Assembly (NCBI GenBank): GCA_946478765.1
Contig: CAMLDH010000164.1
Span: 1-8,158, forward strand
Length of the DNA: 8,158 nucleotides
Source of the DNA: an uncultured Oxalobacteraceae bacterium
GTDB taxonomy: Bacteria > Pseudomonadota > Gammaproteobacteria > Burkholderiales > Burkholderiaceae
Reading direction: 5' to 3'
The position numbers and the translations under genes were made by a program. Shown piece by piece: positions 1 to 5,128 of this stretch (within the stretch, counting starts at the first letter, position 1; each line of letters starts with the position of its first letter). The notes beneath the pieces were generated by a model. That model was not told the origin of the DNA, did not search any database, and was given only the letters and a program-made list of their open reading frames with translations.

Positions 1-1
1 G

Positions 2-739
2 CGCTTCATTTTCGTCACGCCGTCGCACCAGTATCCGCTCGGGCCCGTGATGAGCCTGTCGCGCCGGCGCATGCTGCTCGAATACGCGGCCGCGCATAAC
101 GCATGGATCATGGAAGACGATTACGACAGCGAGTTCCGCTACAACAGCCGGCCGCTGGCATCGCTGCAGGGCATGGATGCCTATGACCGGGTGCTGTATC
201 TGGGGTCGTTTTCCAAGACGCTGTTTCCCGGATTGCGTATCGGCTTCCTGGTGGCGCCGCCGGCGCTCGCGGCATCGTTTGCGACCGGGCTGGCGGAGTT
301 GTATCGCGGCGGTCAGTTGTTGACGCAAGCGGTGTTGGCGGATTTCATGACGGAGGGGCATTTCGCGTCGCATATCCGGCGCATGCGGATGCTGTATGCG
401 CAGCGGCTGCAGCTGTTGCAGAAGGCGATCGCCGACAACTTCGGCGGCGCGATGGCGATCTCGGGCGGCGACGCCGGCCTGCATTTGACGCTCGGCTTGC
501 CGGACGACTGCGATGATGTCGCGATCAGCCGCGCGGCGCTGGCCGAAGGCATCATCGCGCGGCCGCTGTCGCGCTATTACATGAAGGCGGCGACGGCGCG
601 GCGCGGCTTGATCCTGGGGTACGCGTGCGTGCCGGATGCGCTGATAGGGCCGACCTTTGATCGGTTGGCGAAAATCATTGTGAATGCTTGCCTTCAAGGC
701 GTAACAGACAGCAGCAGCGTGACATGCCAACCACGATAA
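2..739 (+). CDS. MocR/PdxR-family regulator, C-terminal aminotransferase-like domain (5' end outside window)
   Basis: These are the last 245 codons of a transcription factor that joins a GntR-type winged helix, which lies outside the window, to a fold-type I aminotransferase domain that binds PLP and senses an effector. The open frame runs in from the left edge. Family signatures are visible: a TPSHQYPLG stretch at about 7-33, EDDYDSEFRY around 115-145, and SFSKTLFPGLRIGF, whose PLP lysine codon is at 215-217. The domain is essentially complete to about position 690. The last 10 or so residues (from about position 711, SSSVTCQPR) are read from the neighbouring IS630 remnant and are not family sequence, so the natural C-terminus has been replaced. 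Codon use is strongly GC3-rich, unlike the genes from 1637 onward, so this is probably resident chromosome. Its original target genes cannot be identified, and control of the cassette by it is possible but unsupported. Confidence 0.9.
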   Translation, partial: RFIFVTPSHQYPLGPVMSLSRRRMLLEYAAAHNAWIMEDDYDSEFRYNSRPLASLQGMDAYDRVLYLGSFSKTLFPGLRIGFLVAPPALAASFATGLAELYRGGQLLTQAVLADFMTEGHFASHIRRMRMLYAQRLQLLQKAIADNFGGAMAISGGDAGLHLTLGLPDDCDDVAISRAALAEGIIARPLSRYYMKAATARRGLILGYACVPDALIGPTFDRLAKIIVNACLQGVTDSSSVTCQPR

Positions 740-1180
740 TGCCCATGCACCCAATTCAAAAACGCTTGAAAGTCTTCGGCGCGTTGGTGCAATCGCATCT
801 GAAACACGCGGTGGCCGGTAACGAGATTCATCGTGCCAAATACCACCTGCTTGGCATTCCAGCCACTCAACAACACCTGCGCTGGCCGGCCGCGCGGCGA
901 CCACATCGCCCGCAGCGGCGGAAACAGCAGCAAATCCGTTTCATCCTCGGCCAGCAACACACTGCGCTCTGGCAAGCCACTGACGGTGCGGCGAATTTGG
1001 CGTTTTTTTCTCTCGCTCGGGATCGGGAGCAAGCACATAGCGCGGCCGTTTCCAGACATAGTTCAGCCGATGCAAACCGCGGCGTATGGTGGAATCGGAA
1101 TCATACCTGCCTGTACCATGCCATAGCTGCTCCTGCGGCAGCGGAACAGTACCGGTGTGTCCGGAATTCGGCTTTTTCAC
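694..1180 (-). pseudogene. IS630-family transposase remnant, frameshifted and truncated at both ends
   Basis: Two minus-strand frames together give one IS630-like DDE transposase. The upstream frame (941-1180) carries DSDSTIRRGLHRLNYVWKRP and RYVLAPDPE, the end of the helix-turn-helix region and the linker. The second frame (694-1059) carries LLAEDETDLLLFPPLRAMW, which holds the first catalytic Asp, and continues to HVTLLL. The frames meet at a run of seven T (plus strand, about 1011-1017). A +1 shift, or loss of one base of the run, would join them. The protein stops just where the family's second catalytic Asp would follow LLL, and the final Glu region is absent. Most of the N-terminal DNA-binding region is missing too, because the left 118-bp repeat begins at 1185. 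The right end of the coding remnant overlaps the MocR reading frame. It cannot encode an active enzyme and reads as a scar of the event that brought in, or rearranged, the neighbouring cassette. Confidence 0.8.
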
Positions 1181-1184
1181 TCTG

Positions 1185-1302
1185 GAATGAGGTCACCGGT
1201 GTAGAGAGTATTCAATAATCGCCGCCTGATTGTCGCTTCATCGCGCCTATTTGGTTCGCTTTCCCCACTGCCGCCTTTACGTCCCAACAAGTTGACAATG
1301 CC
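1185..1302 (-). repeat. Left copy of the 118-bp inverted repeat flanking the cassette
   Basis: The reverse complement of this stretch matches 7600-7717 over 118 positions with two mismatches and no gap. Identity stops sharply at both ends. It touches the IS630 remnant on one side and the AT-rich leader on the other. Read on the minus strand it has an open frame (LLGRKGGSGESEPNRRDEA...) ending in TGDLIPE and a stop codon, so it may be a fragment of a mobile-element gene, though I do not recognise the family. The close match implies a recent duplication or one maintained by recombination. Confidence 0.9.
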
Positions 1303-1358
1303 GTCTCTACCGCCAAGCTTTTGATAAAAGCGAAAAACTCATCTTGAAAGGGCTGAGC

Positions 1359-1386
1359 TTATGACGTCAAATTTATGACGTCAAAT
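1359..1386. repeat. Tandem 14-bp repeat with palindromic TGACGTCA core
   Basis: The 14-mer TTATGACGTCAAAT occurs twice head to tail with no spacer (1359-1372 and 1373-1386). Each copy holds the perfect 8-bp palindrome TGACGTCA (1362-1369 and 1376-1383), so the palindrome centres are 14 bp apart. It lies about 250 bp before the desaturase start and upstream of the possible promoter. It could be a paired operator for a dimeric regulator or simply a replication-slippage duplication. Confidence 0.6.
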
Positions 1387-1420
1387 TCCTGCGCCAATTC
1401 TGACAACATCTTGTCGCGCT

Positions 1421-1440
1421 TTGACCTTCCTTGACCTCCC
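1421..1440. repeat. Tandem 10-bp imperfect repeat (TTGACCTTCC, TTGACCTCCC)
   Basis: Two adjacent 10-mers differ at one position. A related 12-mer, TTGACCTATCCC, occurs at 2836-2847 upstream of the diiron oxidase gene. TTGACC resembles a -35 hexamer, but no convincing -10 stands at the right distance from either copy. Confidence 0.4.
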
Positions 1441-1476
1441 GCCAGCGCGCCGTGGAATTACCCATAAAAGAATAAA

Positions 1477-1503
1477 TTGATCATTGGAATTGTTATCTAT
1501 AGA
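1477..1503 (+). promoter_or_regulatory. Possible sigma70-type promoter of the desaturase gene
   Basis: TTGATC at 1477-1482 and TATAGA at 1498-1503 stand in the most AT-rich part of the leader. The 15-bp spacer is short for a strong promoter, so this is tentative. Transcription would begin near 1510, giving a leader of about 125 bases that contains both possible hairpins. Confidence 0.3.
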
Positions 1504-1507
1504 ATTG

Positions 1508-1615
1508 ATGTTTCGGCAACATTGGGGGCTCTACGCCTCCCTCGACTCACGTCCGGAGTTTCGGGCGTGTGGCGTTAGAGTACTGGCGCCGATCAAAGCA
1601 CTGAGAGCAAATTAA
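1508..1615 (+). CDS. Possible 35-residue leader ORF
   Basis: An ATG at 1508 opens 35 codons ending at TAA (1613-1615), 21 bases before the desaturase start. The peptide begins MFRQHWGLYASLDSRPEF and is basic, with several Arg. No Shine-Dalgarno sequence precedes it, although the ATG falls just after the proposed -10 and could be read from a nearly leaderless transcript. It overlaps both possible hairpins, so coding and RNA structure cannot both be assumed. I recognise no family. Chance is a real alternative for an ORF of this size. Confidence 0.2.
   Translation: MFRQHWGLYASLDSRPEFRACGVRVLAPIKALRAN
1524..1569 (+). promoter_or_regulatory. Two hairpins in the desaturase 5' leader
   Basis: The first hairpin pairs 1524-1529 with 1535-1540 (GGGGGC with GCCTCC, one G-T wobble, five-base loop). 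The second pairs 1548-1555 with 1562-1569 (CACGTCCG with CGGGCGTG, one G-T wobble, six-base loop). The first competes with an alternative pairing of CTCTA at 1529-1533 with TAGAG at 1576-1580, which would enclose the second hairpin. Mutually exclusive folds are compatible with a switch, but the layout matches no riboswitch class I know. Confidence 0.3.
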
Positions 1616-1636
1616 TCAATAAAAAGGAAAATAGAC

Positions 1637-2647
1637 ATGAATCACACAGTTTTAGTGCGCATAGCACCAAATGAAGGAAACCTCGAGGGGGACGTTGATG
1701 TGCCCCTCGCCCATGTTGCTGGAAAAGATTTAAGACGCCAACTACCAAAAGAGATGTTTGAGCGGAAGCCGGCCCTGTTTTTAGCGAAGTATTTCTTCGC
1801 CATGGGTTTAATAGTTGCGGCCACTGCCGGAATAATTTTGCTCCAGACTATTCCGGCAATCGTATTAGGAATACTGGTCAACGGACTCATGTTTGCTCAC
1901 CTCATCGAGCTCCAGCACGAATGCATGCACGGCCACGCGTTTCGATCTCCAGCGCTTAATCGCTTCTTTGGCGTCGCCTGCGGCACTTTCATAATGAGCT
2001 CGCATTCTCATTATCGCTACGATCATTTACGTCATCATGCGTATCTAGGAACGGACCGCAATATTGAGCATTTTGATTATCGTTTCCAAAATCTTGACTC
2101 CGTTTTCGGGTTCGCGCGCGCTTTCTTTGATCTGAGCCGTTATAAGCGAGTGGCACGTATCTTGTGGTGCGCATTTACTGGGAAAATGGTTCCTGGAGTA
2201 GACAAGGAAAATTACAGCCGAGATATTAAGCAGGAGTATCTACTGTATTTGACATTGCTGATCCTGAGCGTCGCTTATTCTGTTCACGCAGAATCGTCTA
2301 TCGCTGCATTGGCATGGTGGATCCCGGCTCTGCTCGTAGCAGAAGGTGTGCACTTCATGATTGAAATGCCAGAGCACTTCGGCCTGAATACGCAAACTGA
2401 ACCAAACGTACTCTCCAATACCAGAACCATACGCACGTCGAAGCTTGTGCATTGGTTCGTCAACGGCAACGACTTGCATACGGCGCACCACTACCACCAC
2501 GGCGTCCCCATGTGCAATGTGCGCCGCTTACATCAACTTATCGAATCCAAAATTGTTGTTGTGGATCGTTCATATCGCTCGCTCTATCGCAATATTTTGG
2601 CGGGCCGCGTGAAGCACCAGCAATCTGCAACCTGCATGGTTCGGTAA
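1637..2647 (+). CDS. Membrane fatty-acid-desaturase-family protein
   Basis: The 336-residue protein belongs to the membrane-bound histidine-box desaturase/hydroxylase superfamily, which uses a diiron centre, O2 and an electron donor to desaturate or hydroxylate C-H bonds. All three histidine boxes are present: HECMHGH at 94-100, HLRHH at 130-134 and HTAHH at 281-285. The motif MPEHFG at 244-249 and the TRT..TS....WF..G.DLH block before box three are also typical. Hydrophobic segments at about 47-90 and 201-242 fit two membrane-crossing pairs. Start: ATG preceded by AGGA eight bases upstream. The family includes fatty-acid and carotenoid enzymes, and also RtxC, which desaturates the amino acid derivative dihydrorhizobitoxine. 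With no acyl-carrier or lipid gene nearby but two amino-acid exporters, a small amino-acid-like substrate is plausible here, though this is inference. No ferredoxin or reductase gene is adjacent, so host electron carriers would be needed. Base composition is lower in GC than the flanking genes. Confidence 0.88.
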   Translation: MNHTVLVRIAPNEGNLEGDVDVPLAHVAGKDLRRQLPKEMFERKPALFLAKYFFAMGLIVAATAGIILLQTIPAIVLGILVNGLMFAHLIELQHECMHGHAFRSPALNRFFGVACGTFIMSSHSHYRYDHLRHHAYLGTDRNIEHFDYRFQNLDSVFGFARAFFDLSRYKRVARILWCAFTGKMVPGVDKENYSRDIKQEYLLYLTLLILSVAYSVHAESSIAALAWWIPALLVAEGVHFMIEMPEHFGLNTQTEPNVLSNTRTIRTSKLVHWFVNGNDLHTAHHYHHGVPMCNVRRLHQLIESKIVVVDRSYRSLYRNILAGRVKHQQSATCMVR

Positions 2648-2958
2648 AGCGCGAAAGTGAAATTGAAATGCGCCTTTTGCGGGGCTTGGAGAGCATGTGA
2701 CCAGTGAACCCCAGCCTGAGACCATCAGTGAGGGAAGCTCGCCTTTAGATTTAGACAAAGGTCGGTATCGCGAAGTGGCTCCGATTCCAGGGCGCATGCA
2801 CACGGAACCGTTGTGAAAAGCCCTCAAGCGTACTTTTGACCTATCCCATATAAATTTGCAACGCGGTTCAACGGCGAACTTGATAATGGCTGCTTTGCCG
2901 ATGAAGAGCCGAATCGCCTTACATAATTGAAGCAGCCCAAACATTGGAGCAGTAACAA
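2648..2958 (+). other. Gap between desaturase and diiron oxidase genes
   Basis: This 311-bp stretch holds a possible 39-residue ORF (2697-2816), one copy of the shared TCGGTAT 7-mer (2762-2768), a TTGACCTATCCC similar to the tandem 10-mers of the first leader (2836-2847), and a TATAAA at 2849-2854 that could be a -10 but lacks a -35 at normal spacing. The ribosome binding site of the next gene is GGAG at 2946-2949. I see no strong terminator, so read-through from the desaturase is possible. Confidence 0.4.
2697..2816 (+). CDS. Possible 39-residue acidic ORF of unknown function
   Basis: A GTG at 2697 opens 39 codons ending in TGA at 2814-2816. GGAGAG at 2688-2693 precedes it by only three bases, which is close for a ribosome binding site. 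The start overlaps the stop of a ten-codon ORF (2668-2700, ATG overlapping TGA), an arrangement that could allow coupled translation. The first half is acidic and rich in Ser, Pro and Glu (TSEPQPETISEGSSPLDLD), and the second half carries KGRYREVAPIPGRMHTEPL. I do not recognise the peptide. It could be a small accessory or precursor peptide, the stub of a lost gene, or chance. Confidence 0.28.
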   Translation: MTSEPQPETISEGSSPLDLDKGRYREVAPIPGRMHTEPL

Positions 2959-3843
2959 ATGAGTATTTCTGAATTTGATACATTAGAATTTCACGAGAAG
3001 CTTGGCCACTTTTATTCGAACTGGTATAGCGATATCGTCAATGTCGATAGAATTCCCCATTCACCCAGCGATATTGAAGTCCACCAGAAGATGGAAAATG
3101 CCTGGAATGCTCACGAAGAGCGCAAGGCGATGGAGTATGGTCTGCCTACATCATCAGCGCATTTCGAGGAGTGGTGGAGAGCGCTGGGAAAAATGCATGA
3201 GGAAGCCGTTAAGCCCTTCTTTAATTTTATCGAACGGGAGGCGACTCTCGAGCAGATTGCTTATTTTGTCTGTCTTGATGACAAGGTTGACGGACACTTC
3301 GACGACCTGATCGCATATGCGCAAATTGGCCTCAAAGGGCCTATGCGTATGGTGATAGCCGAAAACTACTGGGATGAAATGGGCCGAGGAGATCCCTCAA
3401 AAATTCATACCGCAATGTTCTCTGTATCGACAGAGAAAATGCTCTCCATTCTGGGACGCAATGACGTTAATCTGGATGGGCAGATTCCGGTAGAGGCCTA
3501 TAAGAACGGTAACATTCTCCAAATGTACGCTGCCCGACGGCATTGGGTCGGAAGACTATATGGCGCGTTGAGTATCCTTGAGTTCACCGCATCACCAAGG
3601 TTCCTGGCTACTGCAAACGGATTGAGGCGACTCGACATCGAAAGCCGATATATCGAATATTTTCAATCGCACGTCAGCTTTGACGAAGATCATGGAGAAG
3701 ATCTGCTCATTGATCTCTTGATGCCGGCAGCGAAGCAGAGTCCTGCATTCATGAGAGAGGCCGCTACTGGCGCGGTTATCCGCTATCAAATTGCGGCGGG
3801 CTATTACGATACACTGTACGAAATAATCAGAACTTTAAAATAG
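2959..3843 (+). CDS. Haem-oxygenase-like diiron oxidase (iron-containing redox enzyme family)
   Basis: The 294-residue soluble protein belongs to the haem-oxygenase-like diiron oxidase/oxygenase superfamily (Haem_oxygenas_2 type, with relatives such as UndA, SznF and BesC). Members use O2 at a diiron site to desaturate, cleave or N-oxygenate small substrates, often amino acids or fatty acids, and commonly sit in natural-product clusters. Visible ligands: E140 in DEMGRGDP with H150 ten residues later, and H238, D242 and H245 in the H-x3-D-x2-H motif near the C-terminus. The E-to-H spacing and the late motif match the SznF-type layout. The expected earlier carboxylate would fall near 112-116 (DGHFDD), where Asp residues, not Glu, are found. 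The segment AENYWDEMGRGDPSKIH is strongly family-like. Length is normal. Start: ATG with GGAG nine bases upstream. Context with amino-acid exporters and an aspartate-family enzyme favours an amino-acid substrate over a fatty acid. The reaction type cannot be assigned. Confidence 0.85.
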   Translation: MSISEFDTLEFHEKLGHFYSNWYSDIVNVDRIPHSPSDIEVHQKMENAWNAHEERKAMEYGLPTSSAHFEEWWRALGKMHEEAVKPFFNFIEREATLEQIAYFVCLDDKVDGHFDDLIAYAQIGLKGPMRMVIAENYWDEMGRGDPSKIHTAMFSVSTEKMLSILGRNDVNLDGQIPVEAYKNGNILQMYAARRHWVGRLYGALSILEFTASPRFLATANGLRRLDIESRYIEYFQSHVSFDEDHGEDLLIDLLMPAAKQSPAFMREAATGAVIRYQIAAGYYDTLYEIIRTLK

Positions 3844-3890
3844 CAAACAACGGCAGCAAGTGGGAAGCTGATGGGGCGAGTGAGTTTTGC

Positions 3891-3920
3891 TTGCCTTTTG
3901 CGCTCATTACGCGCTATATA
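3891..3920 (+). promoter_or_regulatory. Likely promoter of the EamA exporter gene
   Basis: TTGCCT at 3891-3896 and TATATA at 3915-3920 are separated by 18 bp, a good match to a sigma70 promoter. Transcription would begin near 3927, giving a leader of about 85 bases. This places a promoter within the diiron oxidase to exporter gap, so the exporter can be expressed independently. Confidence 0.5.
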
Positions 3921-3930
3921 GAAATTTTAT

Positions 3931-3958
3931 CGTGTTTTCAAAAAACAATTGAAACACG
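3931..3958. promoter_or_regulatory. Inverted repeat just downstream of the exporter promoter
   Basis: CGTGTTT (3931-3937) pairs with AAACACG (3952-3958), and CAA (3939-3941) with TTG (3949-3951), leaving one bulged T and a seven-base loop. Its position immediately after the predicted transcription start fits an operator for a repressor, or an early hairpin in the mRNA. It lacks the T-run expected of a terminator for the preceding gene. Confidence 0.4.
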
Positions 3959-4010
3959 CTACCACTTCATATGGCTAATCAAGGGGCATTAATTGGAACA
4001 GCGGAGACAG

Positions 4011-4928
4011 ATGAACATGTTGGCACAAATCGGGAAACGTTCGGGAATGCTTAGCATTGCCTGCGCGATTGGCTTTACGGTCTTAATGTGGGCTTCCGCT
4101 TTTCCGGCAATTCGAATTGCCTTGACCTCGTTCAGTCCTAGCGAACTTGCCTTTTTACGCTTTGCGGTGGCGTCCTCAGTGCTAGGGGTATATTGGGCGA
4201 TCACTCGGCCATTGTTGCCAAGCGGTTGGGAGCTGTTGCGTGTCGCAATTGCTGGAGGCTTGGGCATTTCTCTTTACAACTTGGCTTTAAATGAGGGAGA
4301 AATTTTAGTGAGCGCCGGCACTGCCAGCCTCCTCATGAGCATCGGTCCAGTGTTCGCAGCAATATTGGGTGTGGTGTTTTCAGGAGAGCGTCTAACTCGC
4401 TGGGGAATCGCTGGCGTCGCTGTAAGCTTCGCAGGGGTCGAGTTAATCGCGCTATTCGATTCCGGCCAATTCACCTTCAATCGTGGTGCGCTGCTGGTTT
4501 TGCTGGCTGCACTATGCCAGTCCCTGCAATTCGTCATCCAAAAACCCTTGCTGAAACGTTATAGCGCATTGGCGATTACTAGCTGCGTAATTTGGTGCGG
4601 GACGCTGTTTTTAGTCCCGTTCGCCGTGTCAGGCGTAAATGCAATGGCAACGGCGTCTCCCAGGTCCATCGCCGCACTTATATTTCTTGCCCTTGGACCC
4701 GCGGCCGCAGCCTATGTCAGTTGGTCTTACGCGCTTTCACATTATCCGGTCAGTCGCGTGGTCAGCTTTCTTTACTTGATTCCTCCCATCTCGTTGTTAG
4801 TCTCCTTTATTTTTTTGGATGAAAGGCCAGCGATTTTGACGATAATCGGCGGGGCATTGGCACTGTTGGGCGTAATTTGCGTGAACACTTATGGCAAAGC
4901 GTCGCCTACAGAAAGCAAAACGCGATAA
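4011..4928 (+). CDS. EamA/DMT-family metabolite exporter
   Basis: This 305-residue inner-membrane protein has the ten-helix, two-repeat form of the EamA (drug/metabolite transporter) family, whose characterised members include exporters of threonine, homoserine and cysteine derivatives. The first repeat starts at WASAFPAIRIAL (about 27-38) and closes with GERLTRWGIAGVAVSFAGV (about 123-144). The second closes with LDERPAILTIIGGALALLG (about 270-290). The frame is also open from a TTG at 3993 preceded by GGGG, but ATG 4011 (or ATG 4017, with GGAG at 4003-4006 ten bases upstream) is the likelier start because the extra residues are not membrane-like. It follows the diiron oxidase by 167 bp and has its own likely promoter. 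The natural reading is that it secretes the cassette product, or a toxic intermediate. The substrate cannot be read from sequence. Confidence 0.87.
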   Translation: MNMLAQIGKRSGMLSIACAIGFTVLMWASAFPAIRIALTSFSPSELAFLRFAVASSVLGVYWAITRPLLPSGWELLRVAIAGGLGISLYNLALNEGEILVSAGTASLLMSIGPVFAAILGVVFSGERLTRWGIAGVAVSFAGVELIALFDSGQFTFNRGALLVLLAALCQSLQFVIQKPLLKRYSALAITSCVIWCGTLFLVPFAVSGVNAMATASPRSIAALIFLALGPAAAAYVSWSYALSHYPVSRVVSFLYLIPPISLLVSFIFLDERPAILTIIGGALALLGVICVNTYGKASPTESKTR

Positions 4929-4939
4929 TTACGGTGGGA

Positions 4940-5000
4940 CATACCGACTTCTGGCGTGAGTCAACAGAACTGCACTTCTCTCCAGTGGGTAGTCGGTATG
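4940..5000. repeat. Long inverted repeat upstream of the dehydrogenase gene
   Basis: CATACCGACT (4940-4949) is repeated in perfect inverted orientation as AGTCGGTATG (4991-5000). Just inside, CTGG (4951-4954) pairs with CCAG (4982-4985). The remaining loop is about 27 bases. No T-run follows, so it is not a standard intrinsic terminator for the exporter gene. It could be a pair of operator half-sites, a structured leader or small RNA, or a mobile-element scar. The ATACCGA core recurs at 2762-2768 and 6652-6667. Confidence 0.55.
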
Positions 5001-5128
5001 GTTGAAAAGTCGTTCGGGCGGTAATCTGTTCGGGAGCGCGATTAAATAACACGGCAGCGTCGGGATTTAATATGCACCCTAAAAGTCGCCTATAAAGTCT
5101 ACAAAACTCAGTATAAATAAGGCATATT

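Larger units (their letters stand above)
1303..1636 (+). other. Leader region upstream of the desaturase gene
   Basis: This 334-bp gap has no conserved gene. It is AT-rich in its middle and contains, in order: a short CTTTT/AAAAG dyad at 1318-1330; two tandem 14-mers with a TGACGTCA core; two tandem 10-mers starting TTGACCT; a possible sigma70-like promoter; a possible 35-codon ORF; and two potential hairpins. The ribosome binding site of the desaturase (AGGA at 1625-1628, eight bases before the ATG) is at its end. The length and density of small repeats suggest that most control of the first cassette gene lies here. Confidence 0.5.

Noticed and set aside
688..1218. Plus-strand 176-codon open frame
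   Set aside because: It is antisense to the IS630 transposase remnant, whose minus-strand frames carry recognisable family motifs; the plus-strand product is Arg/Gln-rich low-complexity sequence.
1359..1440. CRISPR-like array from the two tandem repeats
   Set aside because: Each repeat has only two directly adjacent copies and no spacers; no cas-like gene is present.
2836..2854. Promoter TTGACC/TATAAA before the diiron oxidase
   Set aside because: The two hexamers are separated by only seven bases, too close to work together as a sigma70 promoter.
2570..2983. Minus-strand 137-codon open frame
   Set aside because: It spans the desaturase end and the following gap, with no ribosome binding site and no family-like motifs; it is best explained as a shadow frame.
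3993..4010. TTG start for the EamA exporter
   Set aside because: ATG 4011 or 4017 with GGAG at 4003-4006 is a more usual start, and the six added residues are polar and outside the first helix.
4940..5000. Intrinsic terminator for the EamA gene
   Set aside because: The stem is strong but the loop is very long and no T-run follows on the plus strand.
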